From Cynocephalus volans (lineage: Eukaryota > Chordata > Mammalia > Dermoptera > Cynocephalidae): a stretch of 64,000 bases of DNA. The position numbers and the translations under genes were made by a program. Below the pieces are notes generated by a model. It saw only the letters and a program-made list of their open reading frames with translations, did not search any database and was not told the DNA's origin. The stretch covers positions 100,131,835-100,195,834 of the forward strand of contig NC_084469.1 in NCBI RefSeq assembly GCF_027409185.1, read 5' to 3'. This document shows, one piece after another, positions 11,596-22,384 of the stretch. Positions within the stretch are counted from its first letter, which is position 1. Every line of letters starts with the position of its first letter.

Positions 11596-12305
11596 GAAAA
11601 CAACTCGAACAGACAAAAAAAAAAAAAAGATTACCGGTTTCTTATGCATTCTTTAAGCGATATTTCGTGAATCTAGAAATATCTGTGAATGCATATATGT
11701 TAGTGTATGTTTCCACCTCCTTCTTCCCTTTTAAAACACAAATGGCAGTTTTCCATTTGTGTTTCTTCGTTTAATTTTTTTGTGTAATAATTTATATTTT
11801 GGAGGTTCTCATCTCAGGACGTGTAGATTTAGCTTGTTCTTTTCTTGAAAGGTCACGGTGTTCGACTGAATATTTTTCCAGTATTTATTTATGTTGGAAA
11901 CACAATTCTACTTTAATTGTAAAATTTTACAAACTAATTTTTCTACCTAGATTCAGGCAACTGCCTCTCTCAGTGAGCAGGAAAAGGTCGTGTACATTTA
12001 TGACAATGAAAAGAAATGCTTTGGAGAAATAAAAATATTTTGGATGGGTTTTATCTTTATTTTTCTTGAAAAGTACACTGGGAGTAGGAAAATAAAAGGG
12101 AAGGAAGATACCACAGTGGTAAATAATACTTTCCAAATAAGTCAGTAATTCTTCCTTCATATTTTTGACCTGATTCAGGTACAAATAGTTCTACACAAAA
12201 GCTTTTTCATCTTCTAAGAGTTTTATTCGTTGAGTCCATTTGATATTGAAACTCTCTGAAACCCTTTAAGAAGGTGTCTAATTTTGAACAAGACCCTGGC
12301 AGTAT

Positions 12306-12495
12306 CAGAATTTATTTAAGTCTTATTTATGTTCCTCTATAAAGCATTATAGATCATTTTATTTTAATTGAGCAAGAACCATTGCTGTCAAATTCTTTCC
12401 TCTGTATTTTATGTCTCTTTGTAGCTATGGTAATGCTATTCTGAAAAAATGTAGCTGTCTCGTGCTGATTTTGGAAAAGGAGGTTAATATACGTG
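12306..12495. repeat. Direct repeat, copy B
   Basis: Partner of 11405-11595. Similarity ends near GGAAAAGGAGG, where the two diverge. Confidence 0.75.
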
Positions 12496-12599
12496 GTTAA
12501 GACAAGAGGAAGCCCATCATGCAGAACTTCCTGTGGGTTGCACTTCAGCCACAATGCAGCCTTCAGAAAGTGTGGATTCAAGTGCAGATTCAAGATGGG

Positions 12600-13015
12600 A
12601 GTGTGGAGTGGGTCTGATCATTCAACATCCAAGGGATAATGGATGATCATTCAGCCATAATATGGAATAAAGCTCTGACACACGCTGCAACATGGATCTA
12701 CCTTGAAACCTGCATGCTCAGTGAAAGAAGCCAGACACAAAAGGTCACATATTATATGATTTCATTTATAGGAAAAGTCCAGAGTAGGCAAATCCATAGA
12801 GGCAGAAAGGGGATTAGAGGTTGCCAGGGGCTGGGGGAAGGGGGATGGAGAAATGGGTGCTTAATGGGTACGGGGTTTCCATTTGGGGTGCTGAAAAAAT
12901 TTTGGAACTAAATAGTGGCAATAGTCGCACAACACTGTGAATGTCCTGCATGTCACTGAATTGTGCACTTTAAAATGGTCTCTATGTTGTGTGTATTTGA
13001 CCACAAGAAAAAAAT
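12600..13015 (+). mobile_element. L1M ORF2 end and 3' UTR
   Basis: CAGCCATAATATGGAATAAA, then GTTGCCAGGGGCTGGGGGAA and AACACTGTGAATGTCCTGCA. The open frame 12639-12911 is a decayed ORF2 end. Confidence 0.85.
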
Positions 13016-13379
13016 CAAACAAAAACAAAAATCCAACTTATTCAAATAAGAGCCTGAAAAGGAGATTTTAAGAATAAGAAAGTTCTGTGGAAGTGTTAAA
13101 TATACCCCCTCTGGGAGCAGAACAGACAGACATCAAGCCATGTAAGTATAACATGCCTGTTTTTTAAATGCCAGTTTCACACCCTGTCTTTATATCCCTA
13201 AAGTTCCAAAAAAGAAAAAACCCATGAAAAAATATCAGAGAATATTGCATGTTACTATAATAAGTTGTTGATGCAAGTTATGCATGAGTGGTGTCTGAGA
13301 AGGAAGAAAAGAGAGACAGAAAAGGGAAAATTAAAAATATTTAAATTGATAAGGTATTTTGAAGAAAAATGTGAAGGTC

Positions 13380-13890
13380 TCCCTATTTCCTGGGGAAGAC
13401 AAGGTATTTAGGCTATTTCTAGGCTCTGCTGCAATAAATATCCTTGTGAATACTTCTTTTTACACCTACGGGAGTCCGTCTGTGCAGTATAGTAAATTTC
13501 TAGAAGGGAGAAACTGGTGGTTGAACGGGTTAATGCAATCTACATGATGTAAGTCATTGAGAAATCACTCCCGCTGGTTGAACCAATTTATACCAGTGGA
13601 GAGTGTCTGTTTTCTCACAAACCTTCACATTGTATTTCCAGTTTTTCTGATTGTTGGCAAACTCCGGCCAGAAAGAGTTTGCTTTTTTTTTTTTTCCTCA
13701 TGGAAAAAAAAATTAATCCTACGTACTATATATTGTGCAACATGATATAATGTACGACCTTGATCTGCTGCTTCAGTCACACATATTTTCCTCACTTTAC
13801 AAAATCTGTCATTTGACTTGATGTATGACTTTTTAATTTTTTACTCTTTGTATCATCCTAGTTTCCACATAGCCAAATTTGTTCTTTCCG
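13380..13890 (-). mobile_element. Old L1 ORF2 fragment
   Basis: Antisense text GCTCTGCTGCAATAAATATC and TTCTAGAAGGGAGAAACTGG matches a decayed L1 ORF2/3' boundary. The following AT-rich stretch is only probably L1. Confidence 0.5.
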
Positions 13891-14589
13891 AATTTTAAAT
13901 TGGGGGTTCATGTCTTGCTTAGAGAAACCTTCCTCACTCTGAAATTATAAAACAAAATTTCCATAGTGGAGTCTTATGTTTTCAGTTTTGAATAGCTGTG
14001 GAATTCATCAGATACATTTTAAGTATCGTGGAGATGTGCAGCCATCTATTAATAGACTGGACTCTGAATAGACGTCCAAGTATCGAACCATCTTTGCACT
14101 CCTGGTCCAGAGTTCTATCCTGGTATTGGTGCTGTGTTGTTTGAATCTTCTGCCTTGTTCTTTTTTTTTTTAAAATTAAATTTAAAAAACAAATTTTTAA
14201 AGTAAATTCTCAACTCTGGGATTTTGCACTGTTATTCATGAGTGAAATCAATCTGCAGGTCCCCTCCCCCTGTAAATTTAATGTATCAAAGCAGATTTCC
14301 ATAAGGACACAGGGGTCAGGATTAACATCTGGTTTCCTGCTTTAATGAAATGGAAAACAACTCCTTTTAGGGTGACTATGCCAAAGGGACCTGCTAAGAA
14401 AAGGCCCCAGCAGTGTGCTGGGGGGTTCCCCTCAGGTCCTCCTTAAAGTGCACCAAAAGAGGAGTATTTGGTGCCTGTATTCGTGAATGATGAACTGGTC
14501 TCTTTTTCGATCATGCATTCAGAGCACAATGTGCTTAAATGTCGAAACCAAAGCGAATCTAACAAACTAAACAAAAAGCTCCAAATAAA

Positions 14590-14970
14590 ATTTTCAAATT
14601 TTTTCTTTTAACTTTAAATTTTGACATGATGTCAGACTCCTAGAAAGGTTGCAAGAATAGTATGATCCAGATCTATGTGCACACTCTTCACCAGGATCAC
14701 CAATTTTATCATATTCGATCATATCTGCTTTGTTCTCTCTCTGTCTCTCATTTTTTTTTTCTGAACCGTTTGAGAATAAGTTGCAAACATGATGCCTTTT
14801 TACACTTACATGCTTCAGTATGTATTTCCTAAAACCAGGGATATTCTCCTATGTGACCTCAGTACAATGATCAAAATTAATATTGCTTCACTACTGTTAT
14901 TTAAGTTGACAGAACTTTTCCCTAATTGTCCCAGTAATATCCATTACAAAAGAAAATCCAGCATCAGTTG
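14590..14970 (-). mobile_element. L1M 3' UTR fragment
   Basis: TTTGACATGATGTCAGACTC, GAGAATAAGTTGCAAACATG and CTAAAACCAGGGATATTCTC are typical of older L1 3' UTRs read antisense. Confidence 0.65.
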
Positions 14971-15095
14971 TGGTCACTTACTTAAGGTGGCGTCTGTCAA
15001 TTTTCTCTACTCTAAAGCTACTAGTTTTCCTTTCCTTTGTTATGAAGAGTCTTGCAGAGATACTTTGGAGACTATGTAAATATCCCATTACTCCA

Positions 15096-15510
15096 TGGTA
15101 TGGTTTGGATGTTTGTCCCCCAAAGCACATATTGAAATCTGATCCCCAGTGTGTCAGTGCTGGGAGATGGATCCTAGTGGGAGGTGTTTGGATCATGGGG
15201 GTGGATCCTTCCTGAACAGATTAATGCCCTTCCTGGGGGTGGCTGGGTGGGTGAGTTCTCTCTTAGTTCCTGCCAGAGGCGGCTGTTAAAAAGAGCCTGG
15301 GCCCTCCCCTCTTTCTGTTGCTTTCTCTCTCACCATGTGATCTCCTTGCACATGCCAGCTGCCTTTCCACCCTCCACCAAGAGTGGAAGCAGTCTGAGGT
15401 CTGTGCCAGATGCAGCTGTCCCAGAATCATTTGCCAAATAAACCTCTTTTCTTTATAAATCACCCAGTCTCAGATATTCTGTTATAGCCACACAAAAATG
15501 GACTAATACA
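15096..15510 (+). mobile_element. MST-type MaLR solo LTR
   Basis: A 415-bp near-complete LTR from TGGTATGGTTTGGATG to GGACTAATACA, with TGGATCATGGGGGTGGATCC, a CCAAATAAACCTCTTTTC polyadenylation zone and ACCCAGTCTCAGATATTCTG. MST LTRs are best known from primates, which weakly supports a Euarchontan host. Confidence 0.8.
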
Positions 15511-15984
15511 CTCCTCATCGATGGTTCTTGCCTTAATTATTAGGGAGGAGATTGCAAAATGGTGATTTTCTACTTCCATCCCAATTATTTTAATAAAGAC
15601 AGAAGTTGACTTGGGTTTTAGATTTTTTGGGGGGGTCGGGGCATCGGGAGTCTTTACAAAAGAAACACTCGGTCATTTTGGGAAGTGGTGGTGTCTTAAT
15701 TTTCTCCCAGCGAGTCACAGCTGAAATCCTTTTGATCTTTTGACTTCATACCCGACACAGAAGTCCTGTGTTGTGAAGAAGTCGAGAGGGACAGCGTGTT
15801 CCCTTTTATGCCTTTTTCAGCACATGCTGCCCACCTGAAATTGTGGTGGCCTTTGGGGATCCTGTGGGTCAAGGCAAGCCCACCACTGTGGACAGGTTTG
15901 CACAAGAAGGAAGGGGACCGACATTTATCATATCCACAATTTTTGATGTCCTGGGGCTGCAGCTGCCTGCTATTTCTCCCCTGG

Positions 15985-16490
15985 GTCCATTCTTGCCCTA
16001 CTGCAGACAGTGATATGTTATTGGAAAGAAAATCTGATTACATCACCTCTTTTATTTCAACCGTCTAGTGACTTCCCATTGCTTTTAGGTTAAAAGAACA
16101 AGAAAAACAAAAACAAGAACCTTAAAGCAAATCTTCACATGGCATATTCAAGGTTTTTCAACTTCTAGTTTCTGCCCTTGGATTCCGTTTCTCCTAGTCC
16201 TACAGCTACACTGCCTGGTTCAGTTGCAAGAAAGCCTGCCCGTCTTCCTCTGAGCCTTTGCACATGCTGTTCCCTGTGTTGAAACACTCCCCCACCCCCC
16301 AGGCTTCCCTTGGCTGGCTGCTCCAAATCACCTCCTCAGCAGACTCTTCCCTAATTCCCTCCACCTCCCCTCAACTCATAGCACACACGATTGATTATTT
16401 AATGGCCTTCCTCCGCACTAGATTGTAGGCACGACAAGGAAACGCATCATGTTTATTTTGCTCACTGTAAATCCGTTATTACTTCTTGCT
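15985..16490 (+). repeat. L2 3' end
   Basis: TTTGCACATGCTGTTCCCTG, CACTAGATTGTAGGCACGAC and TCATGTTTATTTTGCTCACT follow the L2 3' end order. Confidence 0.65.
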
Positions 16491-16494
16491 TGTT

Positions 16495-16830
16495 GATTCT
16501 TCCGTTCAACAAATATTTATTAAGCAACAGACATGTCCACACTGGGGTAAAGCAATGAACAAGACTGATGAGATGTCTGCCTTCACGGGGAGGGGAGAAG
16601 AGACACAAAACAACTCCTAAGAATTTCAGGTAGAGATAAGCGTGGCATGCCGTGGAAATGACAGGGGACGGGAACAAAGGAATCAGGAGGAGGGATTGGC
16701 AAAGCATGGTCAGGGCAGGCTCACTTGAGCAGAGAGGTGAAGCCAGGCTCAAGGGTTCCAGGCAGGGGAAACCACCAGGGTAAAGGCCCAGAGGCAGGAA
16801 CAGTTTGGGGTAGAAACAGGGGGCCCAGAT
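16495..16830 (+). repeat. Ancient interspersed repeat (L2/MIR-age)
   Basis: AACAAATATTTATTAAGCAA, then CAGGCAGGGGAAACCACCAG and AAAGGCCCAGAGGCAGGAAC. Same family as 1228-1570. Confidence 0.55.
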
Positions 16831-16869
16831 CCTGGCAAACTAATATTTGTTCAATAGAGAGGATGAATG

Positions 16870-17035
16870 AATACCTTGGGTCTAGGGTTGTGCTGGGCAC
16901 TTTCTCCAATTTTATTTCCCGTGCACCTCCCCAAAGTGGGCATGCAGGTATTGCCAAACCCGTTACACAGACGAGGCAGACCCAGAGACAGTAAAGTCAC
17001 TGGCCCAAGACCACACAGGAAGGGAGGGGTGCAAG
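16870..17035 (-). repeat. MIR
   Basis: Antisense core: CAGACGAGGCAGACCCAGAG, then AGTCACTGGCCCAAGACCAC. It is the last repeat before the INSR CpG island. Confidence 0.65.
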
Positions 17036-17465
17036 GACTCTATTCCCATTCAGTTCTGGCTTTGCTGTCCTTAAGGCCCCTTGCCCCCTTCAGTAAGGTG
17101 GGTTGACCATTTGTCATTCGAATGACGTTGCTAGACATTCAGACACACACGGACTGGTCTGTGCATTGAAAATCGGGTGTGTCCACTTGCGCCCTCTGTG
17201 AGGTCTCCAGAGCCTGCTTTGCTCTTTTAGGAGCTTCTGCACACACTCCCAGGTGTCGTTTCTTCAACTTGAACCATAGGCCACGCCGAAGGGCCCGGAT
17301 CACTGAACGCAGGAGTGCACAAGGTGCGCGGGCACGTGGCTGTCCCCAGGGCCCTGGCGTGGCTCGCGGAGCTGGTCGTGGGCGCACGCGGGACTGGACC
17401 TGTGGGGGTGCCCTTGCGCTCTAGCCTGAGAGTCTCTGGCCAGGCCGGGACCAGGCGGAGGCGAG

Positions 17466-17472
17466 TGAGTCA
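17466..17472 (+). promoter_or_regulatory. AP-1 consensus core
   Basis: The heptamer TGAGTCA is an exact AP-1 (Fos/Jun) consensus, at the upstream edge of the CpG island about 0.9 kb before the ATG. A heptamer occurs often by chance, so function is inferred only from its position. Confidence 0.35.
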
Positions 17473-17524
17473 TTGCTTGCCTGGGCTGCAAATGTTAAGG
17501 GAGTGTCAAAACACCGGGTTACCG

Positions 17525-17545
17525 GGATTAATATTCTAATCCAAT
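17525..17545. promoter_or_regulatory. Inverted GGATTA/TAATCC pair with CCAAT
   Basis: GGATTA and TAATCC form inverted half-sites separated by ATATTC; TAATCC is the core of K50 (bicoid/OTX/PITX-type) homeodomain sites. The right half-site overlaps a CCAAT pentamer. The element lies in an AT-rich notch (about 17520-17565) inside otherwise GC-rich promoter DNA. Regulatory use is inference. Confidence 0.3.
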
Positions 17546-17742
17546 ATTTTAAAAAACAAAAATGGATCCCCCAAAGTCCACGGTGAACAAAATAGCAAAG
17601 CGGTGAAGAAAGGCTCCTTCTCGTCGGGGCTGCATCTGGGGCGCCCCCAGGGGCTGAGGCTGGAGTCGCCGGGCTGCCTGGGGCGCCTGCTCGGCCCCTG
17701 CGCGCCCGGGGCCTCCAGCGCGGGGCCCGGCACGGGGAGGCT

Positions 17743-17773
17743 GGCGGGCGGGCGGGCGGGGCGGGGACGGGCG
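17743..17773 (+). promoter_or_regulatory. GC-box array / G-quadruplex motif
   Basis: Six consecutive G-runs of two to four bases are separated by single C or short spacers, ending GGCGGGGACGGGCGG. This gives overlapping Sp1-type GC boxes and satisfies the usual four-G-tract quadruplex pattern. It lies about 0.6 kb upstream of the INSR start codon, where Sp1-bound GC boxes drive the human promoter. Both properties are predictions from sequence. Confidence 0.6.
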
Positions 17774-17907
17774 GCGCCTCCCTCGGCCCGTCCCCCACTG
17801 CACCCCCCTCCCTGTCCCCGGGCCTCTCCCGGGCGCCAAGTCCCTTCCGAGGCGGATCCGCGCCGCCTTTTCCTGCAGCCCGCACGGGGCCCAGCTGACG
17901 GGCCGCG

Positions 17908-17915
17908 TTGTTTAC
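17908..17915 (+). promoter_or_regulatory. FOXO binding-site core
   Basis: TTGTTTAC is a perfect FOXO/DAF-16-family element (GTAAACAA on the other strand). It is an isolated AT-rich octamer inside a GC-rich block, which makes chance occurrence less likely. FOXO factors are known to raise insulin receptor transcription when insulin signalling is low, so a site 0.46 kb upstream of the ATG fits established biology. Occupancy here is not shown. Confidence 0.5.
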
Positions 17916-18345
17916 GGGCCCGAGCAGCCCTCGCTCCCGCCACCCGCCCGCCACCCGCCCGCCCAGGTGCCCGCCGCCGGTCCGCGCGTCCGTCTGTCCG
18001 CACGTCTGTCTGTCCCGGAGTCCGCAGATCGCCGCCCAGAGCGTGCGGACGGACCCCACCGCCGCCAGGCCGGGCGCAGCGCGGAGCTCCGGGCCCTGAG
18101 ATCGCGGGAAGGGGCCCGGGCCGCAGTGGCCGGGGGGTCAGCGCCACCTCCACCGGGCCGCGCCACCGTATTTGCAGCGGCCGAGCCCGCGCGCCCTTCC
18201 CGGGGCTGTCTCAAGGGCCCCGCTCGGGCCGGGGCCGAGGTCCGCAGGCCGCCGGCGTGGAAGAAAAGGACGCGGGGTCCCCAGCGCCTCTCGCGGGCGG
18301 CCGCCTCGGAGCATGACCCCAGCGGGCGGGCGCCGCGCGCTTTGA

Positions 18346-18651
<306 letters not shown>

Positions 18652-19069
18652 TGACCTGAGCCCCGGGAACCTTGCCCCAGTGCCCGCCCCGCCGCGGGGG
18701 CCTCTCCGGAGCGCGCCTCCGACCCGTGCCTGGCCCCCTCCCAGCCCAACTCGCTCCGGAGACGCGACACGCGTCCCCTCTGGGTCGTCTCCGGTTCACT
18801 GGATCCGGACAGCCTCGACAGCCAAGCGCTCGAGCGCACACGGTTGGAAGCCACAGCCCAGGGTACCCTACTGGTGGGTGACCGCACCCCTTTTCCTTGA
18901 ATCTAGGCTCGTTGGCCACCCCGGACTCCAGGTCCATGTTTACACTTTGGGGTTCTGTTTCCCGATGTCCCCAGGCCAACTCTAAAGCTTGGCAACAGCA
19001 GCAATTGTAGTAGCAGACTTAATGGCAGTTTATGATCATGATTAGTGTAATTAGTATCACTGTATGGCA

Positions 19070-19215
19070 CAGTGCTGGTCCATCTTATCTCTCTGGACCA
19101 TCACAGTGGCCCTGAAGGCTAATACTGTTGTGAACCCATTTTACAGAGGAGAAAACTGAGGCTTAAGTAGGACACATAACCTACTTGCCCTAAAGTCCAT
19201 GCCAGGGTGAGGACT
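19070..19215 (-). repeat. MIR
   Basis: CCATTTTACAGAGGAGAAAA CTGAGG region and GAGGACTTGAACC read as antisense MIR. Confidence 0.7.
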
Positions 19216-19790
19216 TGAACCTCTTTGTGTCTGGCTCTGCCCAAGCTCTGCCCTTCATGAAGGGGTCTTTACCTGAGAGGTCTTTGACCTTGAGTGAGCC
19301 TCTCCTACCCACTGACCTTATGGACCTTGTTCCTGGGTGTCCCTGTGTGGGCAGCAGACAGAGGAAGATCCCAACCCCAGTGTCCTCCTCAGGCTTAGTA
19401 GCAGGTACCTTTCTGGTTGTGGGACAAAGACTGAAGAATCATTTAAGAAGCTATAGTTTGGGTTTCCCACCCAGGGGGTCTGAAGCCGTGTTTTAAAAAT
19501 ATATTGGGTTACTGCTTCAGATTTCTCCATAAAAGGGAATTAATCATGATGAGGAAGGGGTCGGGGAGGGAAGGAATGGAATCTCCTAGATTCCCTGACA
19601 GTGAAAGATGCATGAGAAAGCACAGGCTCCGGAGTTGACCAACTGGGTTTGCTGAGTGGCTTTGCCAATTACCCAATGTCTAAAGGCCCCTGAGTGCCGG
19701 GGATACAGTAGGTGCTCAATGAAGGGTGGCAGGTGGTGTAGGTTCTTATTAGGAAAATCCAAGACAAGTTGTTAGACCTAAGCCAGACTT

Positions 19791-19837
19791 TGTGTGTGTG
19801 TGTGTGTGTGTGCGCGCGCACGCACGCGTGTGTGTGG
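19791..19837. repeat. (TG)n microsatellite with CG-rich core
   Basis: About ten TG units, then CGCGCGCACGCACGCG, then more TG. Alternating purine-pyrimidine throughout, so a possible Z-DNA former in intron 1. Confidence 0.9.
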
Positions 19838-19914
19838 TTCCTTGGTCTTCTGTTCCTTGTAGCTTTGGTAATTAATTGGGGATCTATGGCTGGGCTTTCA
19901 GGGTTTTACCATTT

Positions 19915-20035
19915 CTTTACATGCTTACAATTTTCACAAGAGCCAGGGGTCATGTTTGTTTTGTTAACTGCTACATTTCTAGAGCCTAGAACAGTGCTTG
20001 GCGCATACTAGGTGTTCAGTATTTGTTCCTGAATG
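19915..20035 (+). repeat. L2 3' fragment
   Basis: CAGTGCTTGGCGCATACTAG followed by GTGTTCAGTATTTGTTCCTG is the L2 terminal pattern. Confidence 0.6.
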
Positions 20036-20114
20036 GGGCACAGGCGGTAGAGCCCTTCTAGGTGCACATCATCTTAAGGAGCTCCTTATTCTCTGGATAA
20101 TGCCTTACTAACAA

Positions 20115-20285
20115 TAATAAGAGCTTTGCATATATAATCAGTTCATCCTTACCACAACCCTGTGAGATAGGGTTTATATCCCTTTATGCCGGTGAGGAAG
20201 CTTCACTAGATTAGAGCCAACAGGCGGCAGAGCTGGAATTAGAATCCCCACTAGTGTGGCTCCAGAGCACTGATTTCTTAACAAA
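20115..20285 (-). repeat. MIR
   Basis: ACAACCCTGTGAGATAGGGT, GGCAGAGCTGGAATTAGAAT and TGGCTCCAGAGCACTGATTT in antisense MIR order. Confidence 0.7.
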
Positions 20286-20932
20286 CCATTGTTCTTTTGG
20301 GTTTGAGCCTCCCCATCCCTGCTTGGAGTAATGGTTAACAATATCCTATCAAATAAATGTGATGTGGTGCCTCTGGAAGGGTTGGCGATGAGGCAAGGAA
20401 CTTTCCAGATCATTAATCTCTAATGTTAACTCATATGGTATTTTGGTTGGGGTGGGGGATGGAGGGAAATCAGTGCAATTTTCAAGGAAGGAAGGACGCT
20501 TTTTGGGGATGTCATAGGAAGATGCACCAGGCCAGTTCATTCTTTTGTGGAGTCTTCATTGCTGTTCAGAAATGGGCAAGGGTTTCCTTCTGCATTTCTC
20601 TCTGGATTAGCCGGCCCTGGCCCAAGATTGCTCGTGGACATTGCAAAGTCGAAGGGTGAAGGCAATGAAGGATTAATGAAATAGGAACCCACACAGTTGG
20701 GAGTTCGGGAGGGAGGGTCCAGCAAGTCAGCTCATTAAGGCTTGAGATGCTCACATGCAGGTCCCCCTCATTTCTTACATCACCTCCCTGGGGGTATTGT
20801 AACCTTGCTTCTCCCCTGGAGACCTGCCCCTTGCCCCTTCCCCATTCATTCATAGAAACCATCAGGGTGAGCCCCCTAGGGTCCCCACCTCACTCCACTG
20901 CACCGTTGACTTTCATTCCTGTTTGGTTTGAG

Positions 20933-21118
20933 CAGAACTTCTCAACCTTGGCACTGTTGACATCTGCAATCGGATTGTCCTGGGCACTGTAGGGTATTGA
21001 GCAGCATCCCTAGTCTGCACCCACTCGATGCCAGCAGCACTGCCCTCGCTCCTGCTCGTGACAACCAAAAATGTCTTCAGACATTGCCAACCTTCACCAG
21101 TTGAGAACCCATGCACTG
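20933..21118. mobile_element. hAT-Charlie nonautonomous element (MER20-like)
   Basis: Opposite orientation to the 11064 copy: TTCTCAACCTTGGCACTGTT to GTTGAGAACCCATG, with GACAACCAAAAATGTCTTCA inside. Confidence 0.75.
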
Positions 21119-21169
21119 GGGCAGTTATTAACTTTTTCCCTGTCTGAGACCCTTACCCACCTGGGCCCT

Positions 21170-21560
21170 CACACTCTCCCCTCTCTTGTTCGTGCATCTT
21201 CATTTACCCACAAGCCTCTCTCTTCTTAGCGTATAAACACTCAATCCCCCCGAACCCCGTTACCCATACTGACCTCCAGCCTTCCCCTTCCAGACCTCCC
21301 CTGGCTGGCCCTCACTGCTCTTGCTATTTTACCTTTCACCCACTGCTCTGCCCACGGCATCTGGCTTGTGTCTGCACCGCTTCGCAGGTGGCTCTCTTGA
21401 AGGTAATCCTTCACCTCCCCGTTGCGTCTCCTGCAGCCTCACCTTGGTTGACTTCTATGGCTTGACACCAACCACCACCTCCCACTGGAGATGCTGGCTC
21501 TCTCTTCCTACAGGACCGGCCTCTCCTTTGACCTTCTCTCAGTCTACTTTTTAATTTACA
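21170..21560. other. Unassigned pyrimidine-rich intron sequence
   Basis: Pyrimidine-rich, possibly decayed L2. No coding or RNA gene signal. Confidence 0.35.
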
Positions 21561-21589
21561 TATAGTTCGACTCCTTTGTGTAGAACAGA

Positions 21590-21800
21590 GGTGGGCAAAC
21601 TATGGCCCTCAGGCCAAATCCCACTGCCTGTTTTTGTAAATAAAGTTTTATTGGCACACAGCCACAGTCATCTGTCCACTCACCATCTATGGCTGCTTTT
21701 GGGCTCTCACAGCAGAGTTGAGTAGTTATGACAAATTTCATGGCCTGAAAGGCCAAAAATATTTATGCATTGCCCCTTTACAGAATAAAGTTTCCTAACT
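21590..21800. mobile_element. hAT-Charlie element (MER1-like)
   Basis: GAGGTGGGCAAACTATGGCC, TAAATAAAGTTTTATTGGCA and TTGAGTAGTTATGACAAATT are shared with three other copies in the window. Confidence 0.75.
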
Positions 21801-22384
21801 CCTGATCTGGAACAAACTTCTTGAGGGTTTATTCGTGATGATATGCCTAATAGCTTGTGTGGTCCCAGGTACAATTCGAATGAATTGAGTTAAATGAAAT
21901 GCCCAGGGATGCTGTCTTTTTCTCTTTACAGAGCAAGCCATGTTAGAAAAATTTATGTCATTTGCTGAATACAGGGGCTCCAAGGGTGAGAAAGTAAGAG
22001 TGATGTCCCCTCCTTAGCTGTGTGTGTGATTTTAGGATTTGTTTATTTAAACAGCCATATCGGCACTGAAAGAGGATTCTGTGCCGTCAGTCCTGCCTCA
22101 AGAACCTAAAAGGAAGTGGTGTATGCTGTGAGGTTTTTTTCGCAAGACCCTTCACGTTAATTTCTACTCATAATACATCCAGGGGTTGTGTGGTTCATGT
22201 TTTGCAGTTGGAGCGTATTTACAGTTTACAGTTTTTTAATTAAAATCATGACAAGCAATGCATTCTCATTGAAAAAAAAATTACAAAAGTATAGAGAGGA
22301 AAAAAACAAAAGTCCCCTTCAACACCATGTCCCCCAGATCCATCCCATTCCTTTCCCAGAAGGTGACTGTGCCATTGGTTTGGT

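Larger units (their letters stand above)
11270..12500 (-). mobile_element. L1 ORF2-like AT-rich segment with internal duplication
   Basis: Antisense L1-like text (CCTGTATTTTATGTCACTTT GTAGC region) occurs twice, at about 11405-11595 and 12306-12495. The identity of the sequence between the two copies is uncertain. Confidence 0.45.
1..17249. other. Region upstream of INSR, no gene seen
   Basis: No conserved coding exon is recognisable on either strand. Recognisable content is L1 3' ends, MaLR LTRs, hAT and Tigger-like DNA transposons, MIR/L2 and three tRNA-derived SINEs, listed separately. The open frames here are short and either coincide with repeats or have no recognisable protein motif. 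A distal enhancer or lncRNA exon could be present and would not be visible from sequence alone. Confidence 0.75.
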
